Shown here piece by piece: positions 1 through 9,868 of a stretch of 64,000 bases of DNA; the first letter of the stretch is position 1; the number at the start of each line of letters is the position of its first letter. The position numbers and the translations under genes are program-made. Source of the DNA: an uncultured Bacteroidota bacterium (lineage in GTDB: Bacteria; Bacteroidota; Bacteroidia; Bacteroidales; Bacteroidaceae). The notes beneath the pieces are model-generated. The model was not told where the DNA came from and searched no databases. It was given only the letters and a program-made list of their open reading frames with translations. The stretch spans positions 1 through 64,000 of the forward strand of contig CAMVLL010000001.1 of assembly GCA_947168315.1 (NCBI GenBank), read 5' to 3'.

Positions 1-1306
1 CGGCACAGAATACCAAATCCATGTCGGGCTTCAATTGAGACAAGGAAGTACGGAAATGTTCTGTCAGCCAAGTGAACGTTTCGCAACTAGTCAAAGGTTT
101 TCCTGTAATATGCGCAGCGGAAGAGGCATATTTCAGCATAGATAGATCCGAATAGTTTGGCCGCGTAAGATTCGAATCAGTTCTCAGTCCTTTTATTCCA
201 AAATCGGATAAGCCGAAACCTTCTACTTCAGGAATGTCTACTGCAGCATAAACATCTATCAAATTGGCAGGAGAACCATGTGCCTGATTTCTCGTACGTA
301 CGCCATGGCTATGTGCCCATTCCGTCCACTGTTGAGTAAAATTCTGAAGTAGCATCTCCCCTAACGTTGCCCGATAGTCGATTAACACCTGTGCCTCATG
401 CTCGCCTCCCAGCAATAAATCCGGTAGGTAAGGTTCCAGGTCGTATCCCCTCCTAACCTTAAACTCATCCAATAAGGTAGGTGTCCAATCTGCACCATAT
501 ACCTCATAGCTGTCATTAAAGAACGTGGCAGGAAAAGATACTCCACTCGACAAAAATGCTTTATCAAACCGTTGTAGATAATGGGCCACAGCATCTCTGT
601 TGAAATGGTCAATCACCCAACCTTCACCTCCAGGTGACGGTCTTTTCACTTTCTGCAAGGTACGTAACACATACAACGAAAGCACTTGCCAACGTCCTTT
701 GGGCATTTTCCAATGAACATGCCCATCACTCACTGAAGAAGTAAGGTCAAAGTATATCCCTTTCTTTTCTAATGAATAAGCAATCACACGTTGTAACTTG
801 GCTGTCTGAAGGATTTCCTTGCTAACCGAGGAACGTCTTGTCGACGTACGTATGCTTGAATGGTCTAATGAAACGGGAAAATCCATCACACGGGTTTTAC
901 TTACAGAAAAAGTATCAACCCGAAACCCAACAAAGCAGGAAGCTTCGTCCAAGGGCACCTCCGGACCGCCAAAAGGCCAGCCAGTACCACAATTCATATC
1001 AATCTGAATAGAATCTCTCAGACCTGTCTGCTCGACAAATCGTAAGATATCCATCCACCTGGGTGATAGAAAGTCAATATTATTATTGTCATTACCCTTG
1101 ACACCATATATCGGTGTTATCTCCAATGTATGAATTCCATGACTTGCCAATTCGGACATACTCCGACTTAGCTCTTGCTCAGTTACAGCAGATCCAAGCC
1201 ACCACCAGCGGGATCCAGGTTTTGTTTGGATAGAAGAAACTGGCCATTCCTGTGCTTGACAGAATAGGGAGAAAAGAAAGAATAAAATGAAACAAAACTT
1301 CTTCAT
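1..1306 (-). CDS. Glycoside hydrolase, GH106-like (alpha-L-rhamnosidase-type), 3' end outside window
   Basis: Manual translation from the start at 1306: signal peptide MKKFCFILFFLFSLFCQAQ, then GSRWWWLGSAVTEQELSRSMSELASHGIHTLEITPIYGVKG...NCGTGWPFGG, typical of GH106-like proteins; open to the window edge. Confidence 0.75.
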   Translation of the reverse strand, partial: MKKFCFILFFLFSLFCQAQEWPVSSIQTKPGSRWWWLGSAVTEQELSRSMSELASHGIHTLEITPIYGVKGNDNNNIDFLSPRWMDILRFVEQTGLRDSIQIDMNCGTGWPFGGPEVPLDEASCFVGFRVDTFSVSKTRVMDFPVSLDHSSIRTSTRRSSVSKEILQTAKLQRVIAYSLEKKGIYFDLTSSVSDGHVHWKMPKGRWQVLSLYVLRTLQKVKRPSPGGEGWVIDHFNRDAVAHYLQRFDKAFLSSGVSFPATFFNDSYEVYGADWTPTLLDEFKVRRGYDLEPYLPDLLLGGEHEAQVLIDYRATLGEMLLQNFTQQWTEWAHSHGVRTRNQAHGSPANLIDVYAAVDIPEVEGFGLSDFGIKGLRTDSNLTRPNYSDLSMLKYASSAAHITGKPLTSCETFTWLTEHFRTSLSQLKPDMDLVFCA

Positions 1307-1370
1307 CGTCGTCGATTTATTTCCAAAGATAATAAATATAAGCGAGAAGAAAGAGAGAGCATATAAAAAA

Positions 1371-1405
1371 GAAAGGATGTTTCGATTGAAACATCCTTTC
1401 TTTTT
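1371..1405 (-). terminator. Intrinsic terminator after the exbD operon
   Basis: GAAAGGATGTTTC-gatt-GAAACATCCTTTC followed by a T run. Confidence 0.75.
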
Positions 1406-1419
1406 AGTATAGTCAACTA

Positions 1420-1884
1420 TTACATACGTTGTGTCGCAGAATAGTTAATATTCAATGCATAAGCCTTACGCAGAGCCTGCTTAACTTCCGTGACGATACC
1501 CATCTTCGTATCTTTATCGATCTTCAGTGAAACAGTCATGAACGGCTGGTCAGCCTCACTCATGTTTTCACGTTCCTGATAGATATAGTCTTGAACTTCG
1601 TCAGCTTCAGCAAACTTATCGTTCAACTGGATACGGCTTTCAGAACCCATCTTCTTTTGGAATTCAGGCATTGGTTTACCGATATAGATGAATGAAACCA
1701 ATGATTTCTTTTCAAGCTTTTCCAACTCAGTTGCCTGCGGAGCTTTAAACTGCACCTTCAACGTTACTTCACGCATACTTGTAATCATCATGAAGAAGAA
1801 CAACATGGTAAAGATCAAGTCAGGTAATGAAGACGTGTTCAGCTCGGGCATACCCCGTTTACCGGATTTATTAAATCTTCCCAT
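1420..1884 (-). CDS. exbD: Biopolymer transporter ExbD/TolR family
   Basis: 154 aa, N-terminal TM, MPELNTSSLPDLIFTMLFFFMM motif. Confidence 0.88.
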   Translation of the reverse strand: MGRFNKSGKRGMPELNTSSLPDLIFTMLFFFMMITSMREVTLKVQFKAPQATELEKLEKKSLVSFIYIGKPMPEFQKKMGSESRIQLNDKFAEADEVQDYIYQERENMSEADQPFMTVSLKIDKDTKMGIVTEVKQALRKAYALNINYSATQRM

Positions 1885-1886
1885 AC

Positions 1887-2480
1887 TTATTTTCCTCCAT
1901 ACTTTTTAGGTTCTGCTTCAGAAATCTTCTGTGGGTAGTATGTACGGATAGCCTCTTTTTGGTCATCGTTGCATTCCTTATAAGCCTTGCCGAACTTTGA
2001 GTGAGCAAGGTCGTCACGCAACTCGTTATAAGCAGCTACCAATTCATTCTGCACGTCGATATAAGCTTGATAACTTGTACCAACGTCATTCTGAAGAGAA
2101 ATAACGTGATTTTCAGTAATCATACACTCACCACCCAGCAAAGGAATATTCTTCGAGTGCTTCTCAGGGAGGTTAGCGTCATCATTAGGATTAGCTATAA
2201 ACTCTTTAGCTTTTTCTTTAAGTTGCCTTACATCCAGCCATTCTGAACCAACCATCAACTGATTGTCCTTGTTCAGACGAACCTGGAGAACGTTACGTTC
2301 CTTAACAATAATATCATCGTTCTTCTTCTGATTTGGATCTGGTGGGTTTGGAAGACGTCTTGCCAAGCCTCGGTCCGTATCCATAGAAGTAGTGATAAGG
2401 AAGAAGATAAGCAAAATAAAGGCAATGTCGGCTGTAGAGCTAGAGTTTACCTGTGGTACACTTTTTTTCTTTCTTGCCAT
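1887..2480 (-). CDS. exbD: Biopolymer transporter ExbD/TolR family (second copy)
   Basis: VPQVNSSSTADIAFILLIFFLITTSMD motif. Confidence 0.88.
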   Translation of the reverse strand: MARKKKSVPQVNSSSTADIAFILLIFFLITTSMDTDRGLARRLPNPPDPNQKKNDDIIVKERNVLQVRLNKDNQLMVGSEWLDVRQLKEKAKEFIANPNDDANLPEKHSKNIPLLGGECMITENHVISLQNDVGTSYQAYIDVQNELVAAYNELRDDLAHSKFGKAYKECNDDQKEAIRTYYPQKISEAEPKKYGGK

Positions 2481-2510
2481 TTTATTACTTTTTTATTATC
2501 AAAAATGATA

Positions 2511-2978
2511 TTATTTAATTTTCTTAAAGATACCGCTTAAGTTGAGTAAAGTACCAAGAGCAGCGATTCCAAACAATGCATAGATTGCATAGATCATCAT
2601 GTCAGACACCTTCAACATTGTAGCGTCAGAGAAGATTGAACCATCAGCAAGAGCCAGAGGCTTGTCAGATGCAATCATCCATGTAACAATGAACAATACA
2701 ACCAAAAGTACATCGAATGCCAAGAAACGCAAACCGGTTTTTGGTTCATGCTTTAACAATGATAACAAGTGAACGCACTTACCTACAACGAAGAGGATTG
2801 CTGCGATAGCCACCATTGCATAGATCAAGAAGATCAACAACTCCGTATTCTTCGGAGCATTATATTCACCTACCGGATTGTTATATCCTACAAAATAGAA
2901 TAATGCCAACACAATTAGAATGATAGCAAAGAGGATATAAAGGATCCAAGATGAAAATTTGTGAGATAACTTTGCCAT
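2511..2978 (-). CDS. Membrane protein between exbB and exbD
   Basis: 155 aa, four hydrophobic segments, same strand as exbB/exbD. Confidence 0.7.
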   Translation of the reverse strand: MAKLSHKFSSWILYILFAIILIVLALFYFVGYNNPVGEYNAPKNTELLIFLIYAMVAIAAILFVVGKCVHLLSLLKHEPKTGLRFLAFDVLLVVLFIVTWMIASDKPLALADGSIFSDATMLKVSDMMIYAIYALFGIAALGTLLNLSGIFKKIK

Positions 2979-2988
2979 TTTATTCTAA

Positions 2989-3750
2989 TTATTTGTTGTA
3001 TTTCAAATTATACTTTGTAATCATGTCGAGCAATGTGATAGAAGAATCTTCCATATCACTTGTGAGCTCTTCAATCTTAGAAAGAATGTAGTTATAGAAT
3101 ACCTGGAGGATCAAAGCTGCGATCAAACCGAAGATAGTAGTGATCAAAGCGACCTTCATACCACCTGCAACGACTGTCGGAGAAATATCACCAGCCTGTT
3201 GGATGTTATCGAATGCCTGAACCATACCAATCACAGTTCCCAAGAATCCTAATGACGGAGACATTGCGATGAACAAGGTGATCCAAGAACAACCCTTCTC
3301 AAGGTAACCAGCCTGAACACCACCGTAAGCTGTTACAGAACGCTCAACAACGTCAAGACCCTGATCAGCTCTCATCAAACCCTGATAGCAAATTGAAGCT
3401 ACCGGACCGCGAGTGTTACGACATACAGCCTTTGCACCTTCCAAGTCACCCTTTTCAAGGTTCTCTTCAATACTCTTCATCAATTTCTTTGTGTTAACCT
3501 GAGCCAAGCTGAGGTAAATGATACGCTCAATACAGAATGCAAGACCGATTACCAATGCGATAGCAACCAATGACATGAAGCCTGCACTACCTTCAATAAA
3601 CTTAGTCTTTAATTCCTTATGAATACCACCTTCTTCAACAGCAACCTCTGTTGCAGCTGGTTCTGTTTGAGCTTCTTCCTGAGCCATTACAGGAACTGAA
3701 CCTAGAGTAAGAACTCCCATCAATGCAAGAATTGCAAATAACTTTTTCAT
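2989..3750 (-). CDS. exbB: MotA/TolQ/ExbB proton channel family protein
   Basis: GCSWITLFIAMSPSLGFLGTVIGMVQAFD...GGMKVALITTIFGLIAALILQ, typical ExbB/TolQ. Confidence 0.92.
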   Translation of the reverse strand: MKKLFAILALMGVLTLGSVPVMAQEEAQTEPAATEVAVEEGGIHKELKTKFIEGSAGFMSLVAIALVIGLAFCIERIIYLSLAQVNTKKLMKSIEENLEKGDLEGAKAVCRNTRGPVASICYQGLMRADQGLDVVERSVTAYGGVQAGYLEKGCSWITLFIAMSPSLGFLGTVIGMVQAFDNIQQAGDISPTVVAGGMKVALITTIFGLIAALILQVFYNYILSKIEELTSDMEDSSITLLDMITKYNLKYNK

Positions 3751-3816
3751 TGTGTGTCTAATTTTTTAAGATTAATTAATTAATTATTTGTTTAACATAT
3801 TATTTCAAACTTTATT

Positions 3817-3907
3817 TGGCGGAGAAACCGGGATTCGAACCCGGGATACCCTTTAGGGGTATACACGCTTTCCAGGCGTGCCTCTTAAGCCACTCGAGCA
3901 TCTCTCC
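3817..3907 (-). tRNA. tRNA-Ser(GGA), CCA encoded
   Basis: Reverse strand GGAGAGATGCTCGAGTGGCTTAAGAGGCACGCCTGGAAAGCGTG...GGTTCGAATCCCGGTTTCTCCGCCA; anticodon loop CTGGAAA; long variable arm. Confidence 0.95.
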
Positions 3908-4081
3908 TTGTGAACTTAGTACCTCTTTTCAGGCCCTTCATACCAAATCGGGTGCAAATTACAAAAAATTTGGCAATTGCAAACGATTTTATCCACAAAT
4001 GTATTCTTTTTTTTTAATCTTTCTCATCTATGAGGCAAAGAAAGATTATTTTAGAGTACAAATTTAATAAACTTTATAAAA

Positions 4082-4852
4082 TTATGGCAACCTTTTGAAA
4101 ACTTTTATTGCATTTTTTGTAGTAACAGCATCTATTTCCGACAAATCACACTGATATATCTCCGACAACTTCATTGCGACCTGACGTACATACGAACTTT
4201 CATTCCGCTTCCCCCTAAAAGGCACTGGTGACAAATAGGGTGAATCGGTTTCCATGACAATCCGACTCAAAGGAACGACTGAAGGAAGGACTTGCGGGAG
4301 GGTGCTTTTCTTGAATGTCACAATCCCGTTCACGCCCAACATGAATCCTTCATATTCCAACAAGGCTTCTGCTTCTTTTTCCGTTCCCTCAAAACAATGG
4401 AACACTCCTGTCAACTGTTTCTGATAGGGTGAAAGAACTTCAAATAGTTCCGGATATGCTTTGCGACAATGGATCATGACCGGCAGATCATATTCCATAG
4501 CCCACTGCACTTGTATGTCGAGTGCCTCCTGTTGCTCTTTTCGAAAGGTTTGATCCCAGTAGAGGTCCATTCCTACCTCTCCTATTGCTATAAAGGAATG
4601 ACTAGAAAGAAATGTCTTCATTGGAAGTAACCGTTCTCGAAAACGCGCGTCCACACATTCCGGATGGAAACCCAACATCGGATAACAATAACCTGGATAC
4701 TCTTCACACACGTGCAACACCGCCTCGATAGTGGTCTCGTCCTCATTGGGAAGGAAGATTTTCTCCACCCCAACGGCTTTCGCACGTGCCATCACCTCGG
4801 CACGGTCGACATCGAAAACCTTATCATACAAATGTGAATGAGTATCTATCAT
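4082..4852 (-). CDS. TatD family hydrolase
   Basis: MIDTHSHLYD...GEVGMDLYWD...VMIHCRKAYPE...METDSPYLSP. Confidence 0.93.
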   Translation of the reverse strand: MIDTHSHLYDKVFDVDRAEVMARAKAVGVEKIFLPNEDETTIEAVLHVCEEYPGYCYPMLGFHPECVDARFRERLLPMKTFLSSHSFIAIGEVGMDLYWDQTFRKEQQEALDIQVQWAMEYDLPVMIHCRKAYPELFEVLSPYQKQLTGVFHCFEGTEKEAEALLEYEGFMLGVNGIVTFKKSTLPQVLPSVVPLSRIVMETDSPYLSPVPFRGKRNESSYVRQVAMKLSEIYQCDLSEIDAVTTKNAIKVFKRLP

Positions 4853-5829
4853 TACATGTTTCGTTTCATCAATTGACGGGAGAAGGCTATAAGTAGTTCC
4901 TTCCGTTCTTCTGGTGCCTTTACATCATCCAGAATCTGCAATCCTGCGGCATAGAGGTCCTCTATTTTCCGCAAACAAATCTCTCCTACACCTATCTTAT
5001 TATAAATATCCGTCATTTCTCGGATCTTCTCAGACGGATCATAGGCTGTTGCTTCCAGCCACTTCTGTATTTTTTTCCCTTGCTCGTCATCCGACTTTTG
5101 AATGGCTGTAATCAACATATAGGTCTTCTTGTTGCAAAGGATATCACCGCCGATATTCTTCCCAAAAACTTTTGGATCCCCATATACATCCAGGTAATCG
5201 TCCTGCAATTGGAAAGCCAGTCCCATCTTGATACCGAAATCATAGAGTTTCTGCGCCTCTTCCTCAGGAGCATCTCCCATGATAGCTCCAATCTTTAATG
5301 CGCCGGCAAGCAACACAGATGTTTTCAGACGGATCATATTCAGATACTCCTCTGCAGTAACGTCCGTACGAGTTTCGAAATCCATATCCCATTGCTGTCC
5401 CTCGCAGATACCTAAAGCCAGTTCGTTGAACACATCCAATACAGGTTTCAAATACTTTTCACTACAATTAGTCATCAGTTTATAGGCCAGGATGGTCATG
5501 GCATCGCCCGAAAGGATGGCGGTATTTTCATTCCATATCTTATGCACGGTCAGCTTGCCTCGCCGGCGGTCAGCTTTGTCCATCACGTCATCGTGCAGCA
5601 ACGTGAAATTATGATAGGTTTCGATACCTGCAGCCTGCGGCAACACGTGTTCCACATCATCTTTATAGAGCTGGTAAGCCAACATCAACAAGAGAGGGCG
5701 CAAGCGTTTTCCGCCCAGTTCCAACTCATAATTGATAGGATCATACAAGCCTTTCGGCTCCATGTCGTAACGCAAACTGGCAAGATACCTATTGAACAGG
5801 TCTTGTAATTGGGAGATCGTATATTTCAT
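4852..5829 (-). CDS. Polyprenyl synthetase family protein
   Basis: GGKRLRPLL, LLHDDVMDKADRRRG and FQLQDDYLDVYGD motifs. Confidence 0.94.
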   Translation of the reverse strand: MKYTISQLQDLFNRYLASLRYDMEPKGLYDPINYELELGGKRLRPLLLMLAYQLYKDDVEHVLPQAAGIETYHNFTLLHDDVMDKADRRRGKLTVHKIWNENTAILSGDAMTILAYKLMTNCSEKYLKPVLDVFNELALGICEGQQWDMDFETRTDVTAEEYLNMIRLKTSVLLAGALKIGAIMGDAPEEEAQKLYDFGIKMGLAFQLQDDYLDVYGDPKVFGKNIGGDILCNKKTYMLITAIQKSDDEQGKKIQKWLEATAYDPSEKIREMTDIYNKIGVGEICLRKIEDLYAAGLQILDDVKAPEERKELLIAFSRQLMKRNM

Positions 5830-5847
5830 AAGTCAGGTAGATAAAAA

Positions 5848-5874
5848 AGAAGGCTGCTTATAGGGCAGCCTCCT
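5848..5874 (-). terminator. Terminator downstream of tonB
   Basis: GGCTGC-ttatag-GGCAGCC hairpin with T run on the minus strand. Confidence 0.65.
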
Positions 5875-5891
5875 CTATCATTTAATCTAAA

Positions 5892-6578
5892 TTACTGTAA
5901 TCTGAATTGAACAGGTAAAGTAAATCTTGTACGTACAGGTTTACCACGCTGCTTTCCAGGTTTCCACTTAGGCATGGTTGAAACCACGCGCAAAGCCTCT
6001 TTATCCAAATACGGGTCAACACCACGCATTACCTGAGTATCAACGATTGAACCGTCACGGTTAACGACGAACTGTACGATAACACGACCTTGAACACCGT
6101 TCTCCTGAGAGATAGTCGGATATTTAATATTCTTCTGCAAGAACTTCATCAACTCGATCTGACCACCCGGGAATTCCGGCTGCTCTTCTACAACCTGGAA
6201 GATTTGCTCTTCTTCTGGTTCTTCTTCAACAACCTCAACTGGAGTATACTTCACTTCGATAGCTTGTTTTGTATCATCAGTTGCCTGAATTGTTGACTCT
6301 TGTACGTTCGCGTCGTTCTCAACGATCTTCAAAACTTCCTCAACCTTCGGTGCTTCTGGAGGAGGAGGAGCTTGCTTAGGTTCTTCTTGTTCAGTGATTG
6401 GAATAATTTCCTCTTCAAAGTCCACTTGAGCTATGCCTGTATCTGTAGCCACCTTCTTGTCACGCTCACTCCATTCGAACGCAATGAATGTTACTGCAAG
6501 TACAAACACATAACCAATGAGCAGCCAGGTACTTCTTTTACCTTCGAGATCTGCTTTTGGGGATTTTTTAATTTCCAT
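5892..6578 (-). CDS. tonB: Energy transducer TonB
   Basis: N-terminal TM, proline-rich linker, C-terminal PEFPGG...GRVIVQFVVNRDGSIVD...PKWKPGKQRGKPVRTRFTLPVQF. Confidence 0.93.
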   Translation of the reverse strand: MEIKKSPKADLEGKRSTWLLIGYVFVLAVTFIAFEWSERDKKVATDTGIAQVDFEEEIIPITEQEEPKQAPPPPEAPKVEEVLKIVENDANVQESTIQATDDTKQAIEVKYTPVEVVEEEPEEEQIFQVVEEQPEFPGGQIELMKFLQKNIKYPTISQENGVQGRVIVQFVVNRDGSIVDTQVMRGVDPYLDKEALRVVSTMPKWKPGKQRGKPVRTRFTLPVQFRLQ

Positions 6579-6755
6579 ATAAATGTGTTTATAAATTTAG
6601 TGTGCACTATTGCACGACGCAAATATAACACTAACTTTTAAAACTAAAAATAAAAAACCATAAAAATTTGGGGTGCTCACTTATTTTATTGCTTTTTATC
6701 TCTTTATACTCAACTTTTGCTTATCTTTGCTCAATAAGCACTAAAAGGTTTTATC

Positions 6756-7445
6756 ATGAAAAAGATTACAATTGCCATTGACGGCTATTCTTCCTGTGGG
6801 AAAAGCACGATGGCTAAGGATTTAGCACGTCAGATAGGATACATTTATATAGACAGCGGTGCCATGTACCGCTCTGTAACGCTTTATTGCCTGGATCATG
6901 GACTGTTCAAAGGTAAGGAGATTCAGACTGAGGCTTTGAAGGAGGTTCTTCCTTCTCTTCAGATTACCTTTAAACTGGATCCTGAAACTAAAAAGCCGGT
7001 TACATATCTGAACGGCGAAGAGGTGGAAAGCCGTATCCGCTCGTTAGAGGTGTCTAATCACGTCAGCTTGATAGCTGCCCTTCCTTTTGTCCGTGAGGAG
7101 TTAGTTCGTCAGCAGCAGGCGATGGGTCGCGAGAAGGGTATCGTGATGGATGGCCGTGACATTCAGACGGTGGTCTTCCCAGATGCAGAACTGAAAATCT
7201 TTGTAATCGCATCGGCTGAGGTAAGAGCTCAACGCCGTTACGATGAATTGAAGGCTAAGGGACAAGAGGCTTCGTATGAGGATATCCTGAAAAACGTGAA
7301 GGAACGGGATTACTTGGACGAGCATCGTGAGGTAAGTCCTTTGAAGAAGGCGGATGACGCTATCGTACTCGACAACAGCGATATGACCATCGATGAGCAG
7401 AACGCTTGGCTGATGGAACAATTCAATAAGGTGGTAAATGATTAA
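6756..7445 (+). CDS. cmk: (d)CMP kinase
   Basis: [61 protein letters not shown]. Confidence 0.95.
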   Translation: MKKITIAIDGYSSCGKSTMAKDLARQIGYIYIDSGAMYRSVTLYCLDHGLFKGKEIQTEALKEVLPSLQITFKLDPETKKPVTYLNGEEVESRIRSLEVSNHVSLIAALPFVREELVRQQQAMGREKGIVMDGRDIQTVVFPDAELKIFVIASAEVRAQRRYDELKAKGQEASYEDILKNVKERDYLDEHREVSPLKKADDAIVLDNSDMTIDEQNAWLMEQFNKVVND

Positions 7446-8328
7446 CGTTGAGATTGACGAAGGATCCGGATTCTGTTTCGGTGTAACCCGAGCCATCAAT
7501 AAAGCGGAGGAAGAATTAGCCAAAGGTCATACGCTTTATTGCTTGGGGGATATTGTACATAACGGACAGGAATGTCAACGCCTGGAGAAGTTAGGATTAA
7601 TCACAATCAATCACCAGCAACTCACCGATCTTCATCATGCCAAGGTTCTTTTCCGCGCTCATGGTGAGCCACCTGAGACCTATGAGATTGCTAGAAAGAA
7701 CGATATTCAACTGATTGACGCGACTTGTCCTGTGGTGCTGCAGTTGCAGAAGCGCATCAAGTCGCAGTACGACAATCACGTATCCGGAAAAGAGAAACAA
7801 ATTGTCATCTATGGAAAGAACGGGCACGCGGAAGTCTTAGGACTTGTCGGTCAAACCAAAGGGGAAGCCATCGTGTTGGAACATCCCGACGATGTTACCC
7901 GATTGGATTTCAGCAAGGATATCTACCTTTATTCTCAAACGACAAAGTCGTTAGAAGAGTTCTGGAAGATTATCAACTATATCCAAGAACACATATCGCC
8001 CAATGCTGTTTTCGAATACTATGACACCATCTGTCGACAGGTAGCCAACCGTATGCCTCACCTGCAGGAGTTTGCCCAAGCACATGAATTGATCTTCTTT
8101 GTCAGCGGACAAAAGAGCTCAAATGGACGAATCCTCTACCACGAATGTCAAAAAGTAAATCCCAACACACATTTTGTATCGCGACCAGAGGATATTGAGA
8201 AATCTCTTCTGAAAGATATACAATCAGTTGGTGTCTGCGGTGCCACCTCAACTCCGAAATGGTTGATGGAGGCGTGTCGGAAAAGAATACTATACCTTTC
8301 GGAAGATGAAGCGAAGCACAACCCCTGA
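7438..8328 (+). CDS. ispH: 4-hydroxy-3-methylbut-2-enyl diphosphate reductase
   Basis: [43 protein letters not shown]; overlaps cmk by 8 bp. Confidence 0.95.
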   Translation: MINVEIDEGSGFCFGVTRAINKAEEELAKGHTLYCLGDIVHNGQECQRLEKLGLITINHQQLTDLHHAKVLFRAHGEPPETYEIARKNDIQLIDATCPVVLQLQKRIKSQYDNHVSGKEKQIVIYGKNGHAEVLGLVGQTKGEAIVLEHPDDVTRLDFSKDIYLYSQTTKSLEEFWKIINYIQEHISPNAVFEYYDTICRQVANRMPHLQEFAQAHELIFFVSGQKSSNGRILYHECQKVNPNTHFVSRPEDIEKSLLKDIQSVGVCGATSTPKWLMEACRKRILYLSEDEAKHNP

Positions 8329-8372
8329 TAACGAATACACACAGAACAAAACATCGAAAGATTATGTTTCCC

Positions 8373-8443
8373 TGTAGGGGACGACCTTATGTTGTACCGC
8401 AAACAATGTGAATTCACGGACCTACACAAGGTAGGCCCCTACA
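8373..8443. repeat. 71-bp imperfect palindromic dispersed element, copy 1
   Basis: TGTAGGGGACGACCTTATG...CACAAGGTAGGCCCCTACA; second copy of identical length at 12388-12458. Confidence 0.85.
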
Positions 8444-8485
8444 ATAATAATTAAGCAAACAAATAAATAAACAAAACAAATACTT

Positions 8486-8622
8486 CCGGCCTTAGCAAAA
8501 AAGCGTGAAGAAAATTGAAGATGTTTTCCGTTAAAAACGAGCCTCGTCAAGCGAGCGAAGCGAGGGCGTTTGGCTCGTTTAGGGAAACATGCTTTAATTT
8601 TTAGCTTTTTTGCGCGAGCCGG
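8486..8622. repeat. 137-bp interrupted palindrome
   Basis: CCGGCcttaGCAAAAAAGC...AACGAGCC / GGCTCGTT...GCTTTTTTGCgcgaGCCGG. Confidence 0.8.
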
Positions 8623-8637
8623 TGACTTTTTTCTTTG

Positions 8638-8676
8638 GTTCGGTTTCTTTTTTGGTCATGCAAAAAAGAAATGAAC
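8638..8676. repeat. 39-bp inverted repeat
   Basis: GTTCGGTTTCTTTTTTG-gtcatg-CAAAAAAGAAATGAAC. Confidence 0.8.
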
Positions 8677-8721
8677 ATACACACCCCTTCAGAGGAAAAA
8701 TTATACAAAATCATAAAAAAA

Positions 8722-8746
8722 ATGGGCCGACATAAGGTCGACCCAT
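8722..8746 (-). terminator. Putative terminator downstream of meaB
   Basis: ATGGGCCGAC-ataag-GTCGACCCAT hairpin with flanking A/T runs. Confidence 0.5.
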
Positions 8747-8771
8747 ATAAAATTACTTCGGAATTCGATTC

Positions 8772-9866
8772 TTATTTCTTCAGCAGATCAAAATATTTGT
8801 CTAACAAGTATTTTGCAGCGATGAACGATGTGCGTTTACCCATCTGAACATCCTGCTCAGCTTTCTCCAGCATAGAACTGATTATTTCGTTCTGATAGAA
8901 GTTATTCTTCAGGTGCTCATTGATAGATTCATACATCCAGTACTTTGCCTGCTCATTTCTCCGGTAATCAAAATACCCATTATTTTTAACGAACACAAAA
9001 TACTGATCGATCATGTCCCAAATCTCCTTGATTCCCAAGCCATAGAAACCGGAGTAAGTCAACACCTTTGGTGTCCAGCCCGAATCCGGCATCGGGAAAT
9101 AATGCAACGCATTACGGAAATGAGTTGCCGCAAGCTCTGCCTTCTCGATATTACTACCATCAGCCTTGTTGATGACGATACCATCCGCCATCTCCATGAT
9201 ACCACGTTTGATACCTTGCAACTCATCACCTGTGCCAGCCAACTGTATCAGCAAGAAGAAATCGACCATACTATGACAAGCCGTCTCACTTTGTCCAACA
9301 CCTACGGTCTCCACGAAGATTTTATCGAAGCCTCCAGCCTCACAGAGGATGATGGTCTCACGTGTCTTTCGTGCCACACCTCCCAGCGAACCTGCCGAAG
9401 GACTAGGACGAATGAACGCATTTGGATGTACGGCCAAGTGTTCCATTCGTGTCTTATCACCCAGAATACTACCATGCGACCGTTCACTACTCGGGTCGAT
9501 GGCCAGTACAGCCAATTTCCCGCCTTTTTCCAGCACATGTAATCCGAAAACATCTATTGAAGTACTCTTTCCGGCTCCCGGCACACCGCTGATACCGATA
9601 CGAACAGAGTTACCTGAGTGAGGCAAACATTTTTCAATCACCTCCTGTGCAATAGCCTGATGCTCTGCGCGAACACTCTCCACCAAGGTTACGGCACGGC
9701 TTAGCACTGTAATATCACCTTTTAGGATTCCTTCTACATAATCATTGACAGACAGTTCACGACGAGCTTTCCGATGTTTCATATAGGGATTGATGATAGA
9801 CGGTTGCTTCACACCGTCGTTCACCTTCAGACCTTTGTACTGTTCTTCATTCTCAGGATGTTCCAT
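8772..9866 (-). CDS. meaB: Methylmalonyl-CoA mutase-associated GTPase MeaB
   Basis: GISGVPGAGKSTSIDVFG, AVLAIDPSSERSHGSILGDKTRM, PSPSAGSLGGVA. Confidence 0.95.
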   Translation of the reverse strand: MEHPENEEQYKGLKVNDGVKQPSIINPYMKHRKARRELSVNDYVEGILKGDITVLSRAVTLVESVRAEHQAIAQEVIEKCLPHSGNSVRIGISGVPGAGKSTSIDVFGLHVLEKGGKLAVLAIDPSSERSHGSILGDKTRMEHLAVHPNAFIRPSPSAGSLGGVARKTRETIILCEAGGFDKIFVETVGVGQSETACHSMVDFFLLIQLAGTGDELQGIKRGIMEMADGIVINKADGSNIEKAELAATHFRNALHYFPMPDSGWTPKVLTYSGFYGLGIKEIWDMIDQYFVFVKNNGYFDYRRNEQAKYWMYESINEHLKNNFYQNEIISSMLEKAEQDVQMGKRTSFIAAKYLLDKYFDLLKK

Positions 9867-9868
9867 AG

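Noticed and set aside
3989-3997. Perfect DnaA box TTATCCACA
   Set aside because: Single 9-mer with no cluster, no dnaA nearby; compatible with chance in 64 kb.
3816-4067. 83-aa plus-strand ORF MAEKPGFEPGIPFRGIHAFQ...
   Set aside because: Reads antisense through tRNA-Ser; EKPGFEPG is the usual artefact of translating a tRNA T-arm.
7725-8024. 99-aa plus-strand ORF within ispH
   Set aside because: Out-of-frame overlap with a confident IspH.
8913-9542. 209-aa plus-strand ORF antisense to meaB
   Set aside because: The opposite strand encodes an unambiguous MeaB; this ORF has no recognisable features.
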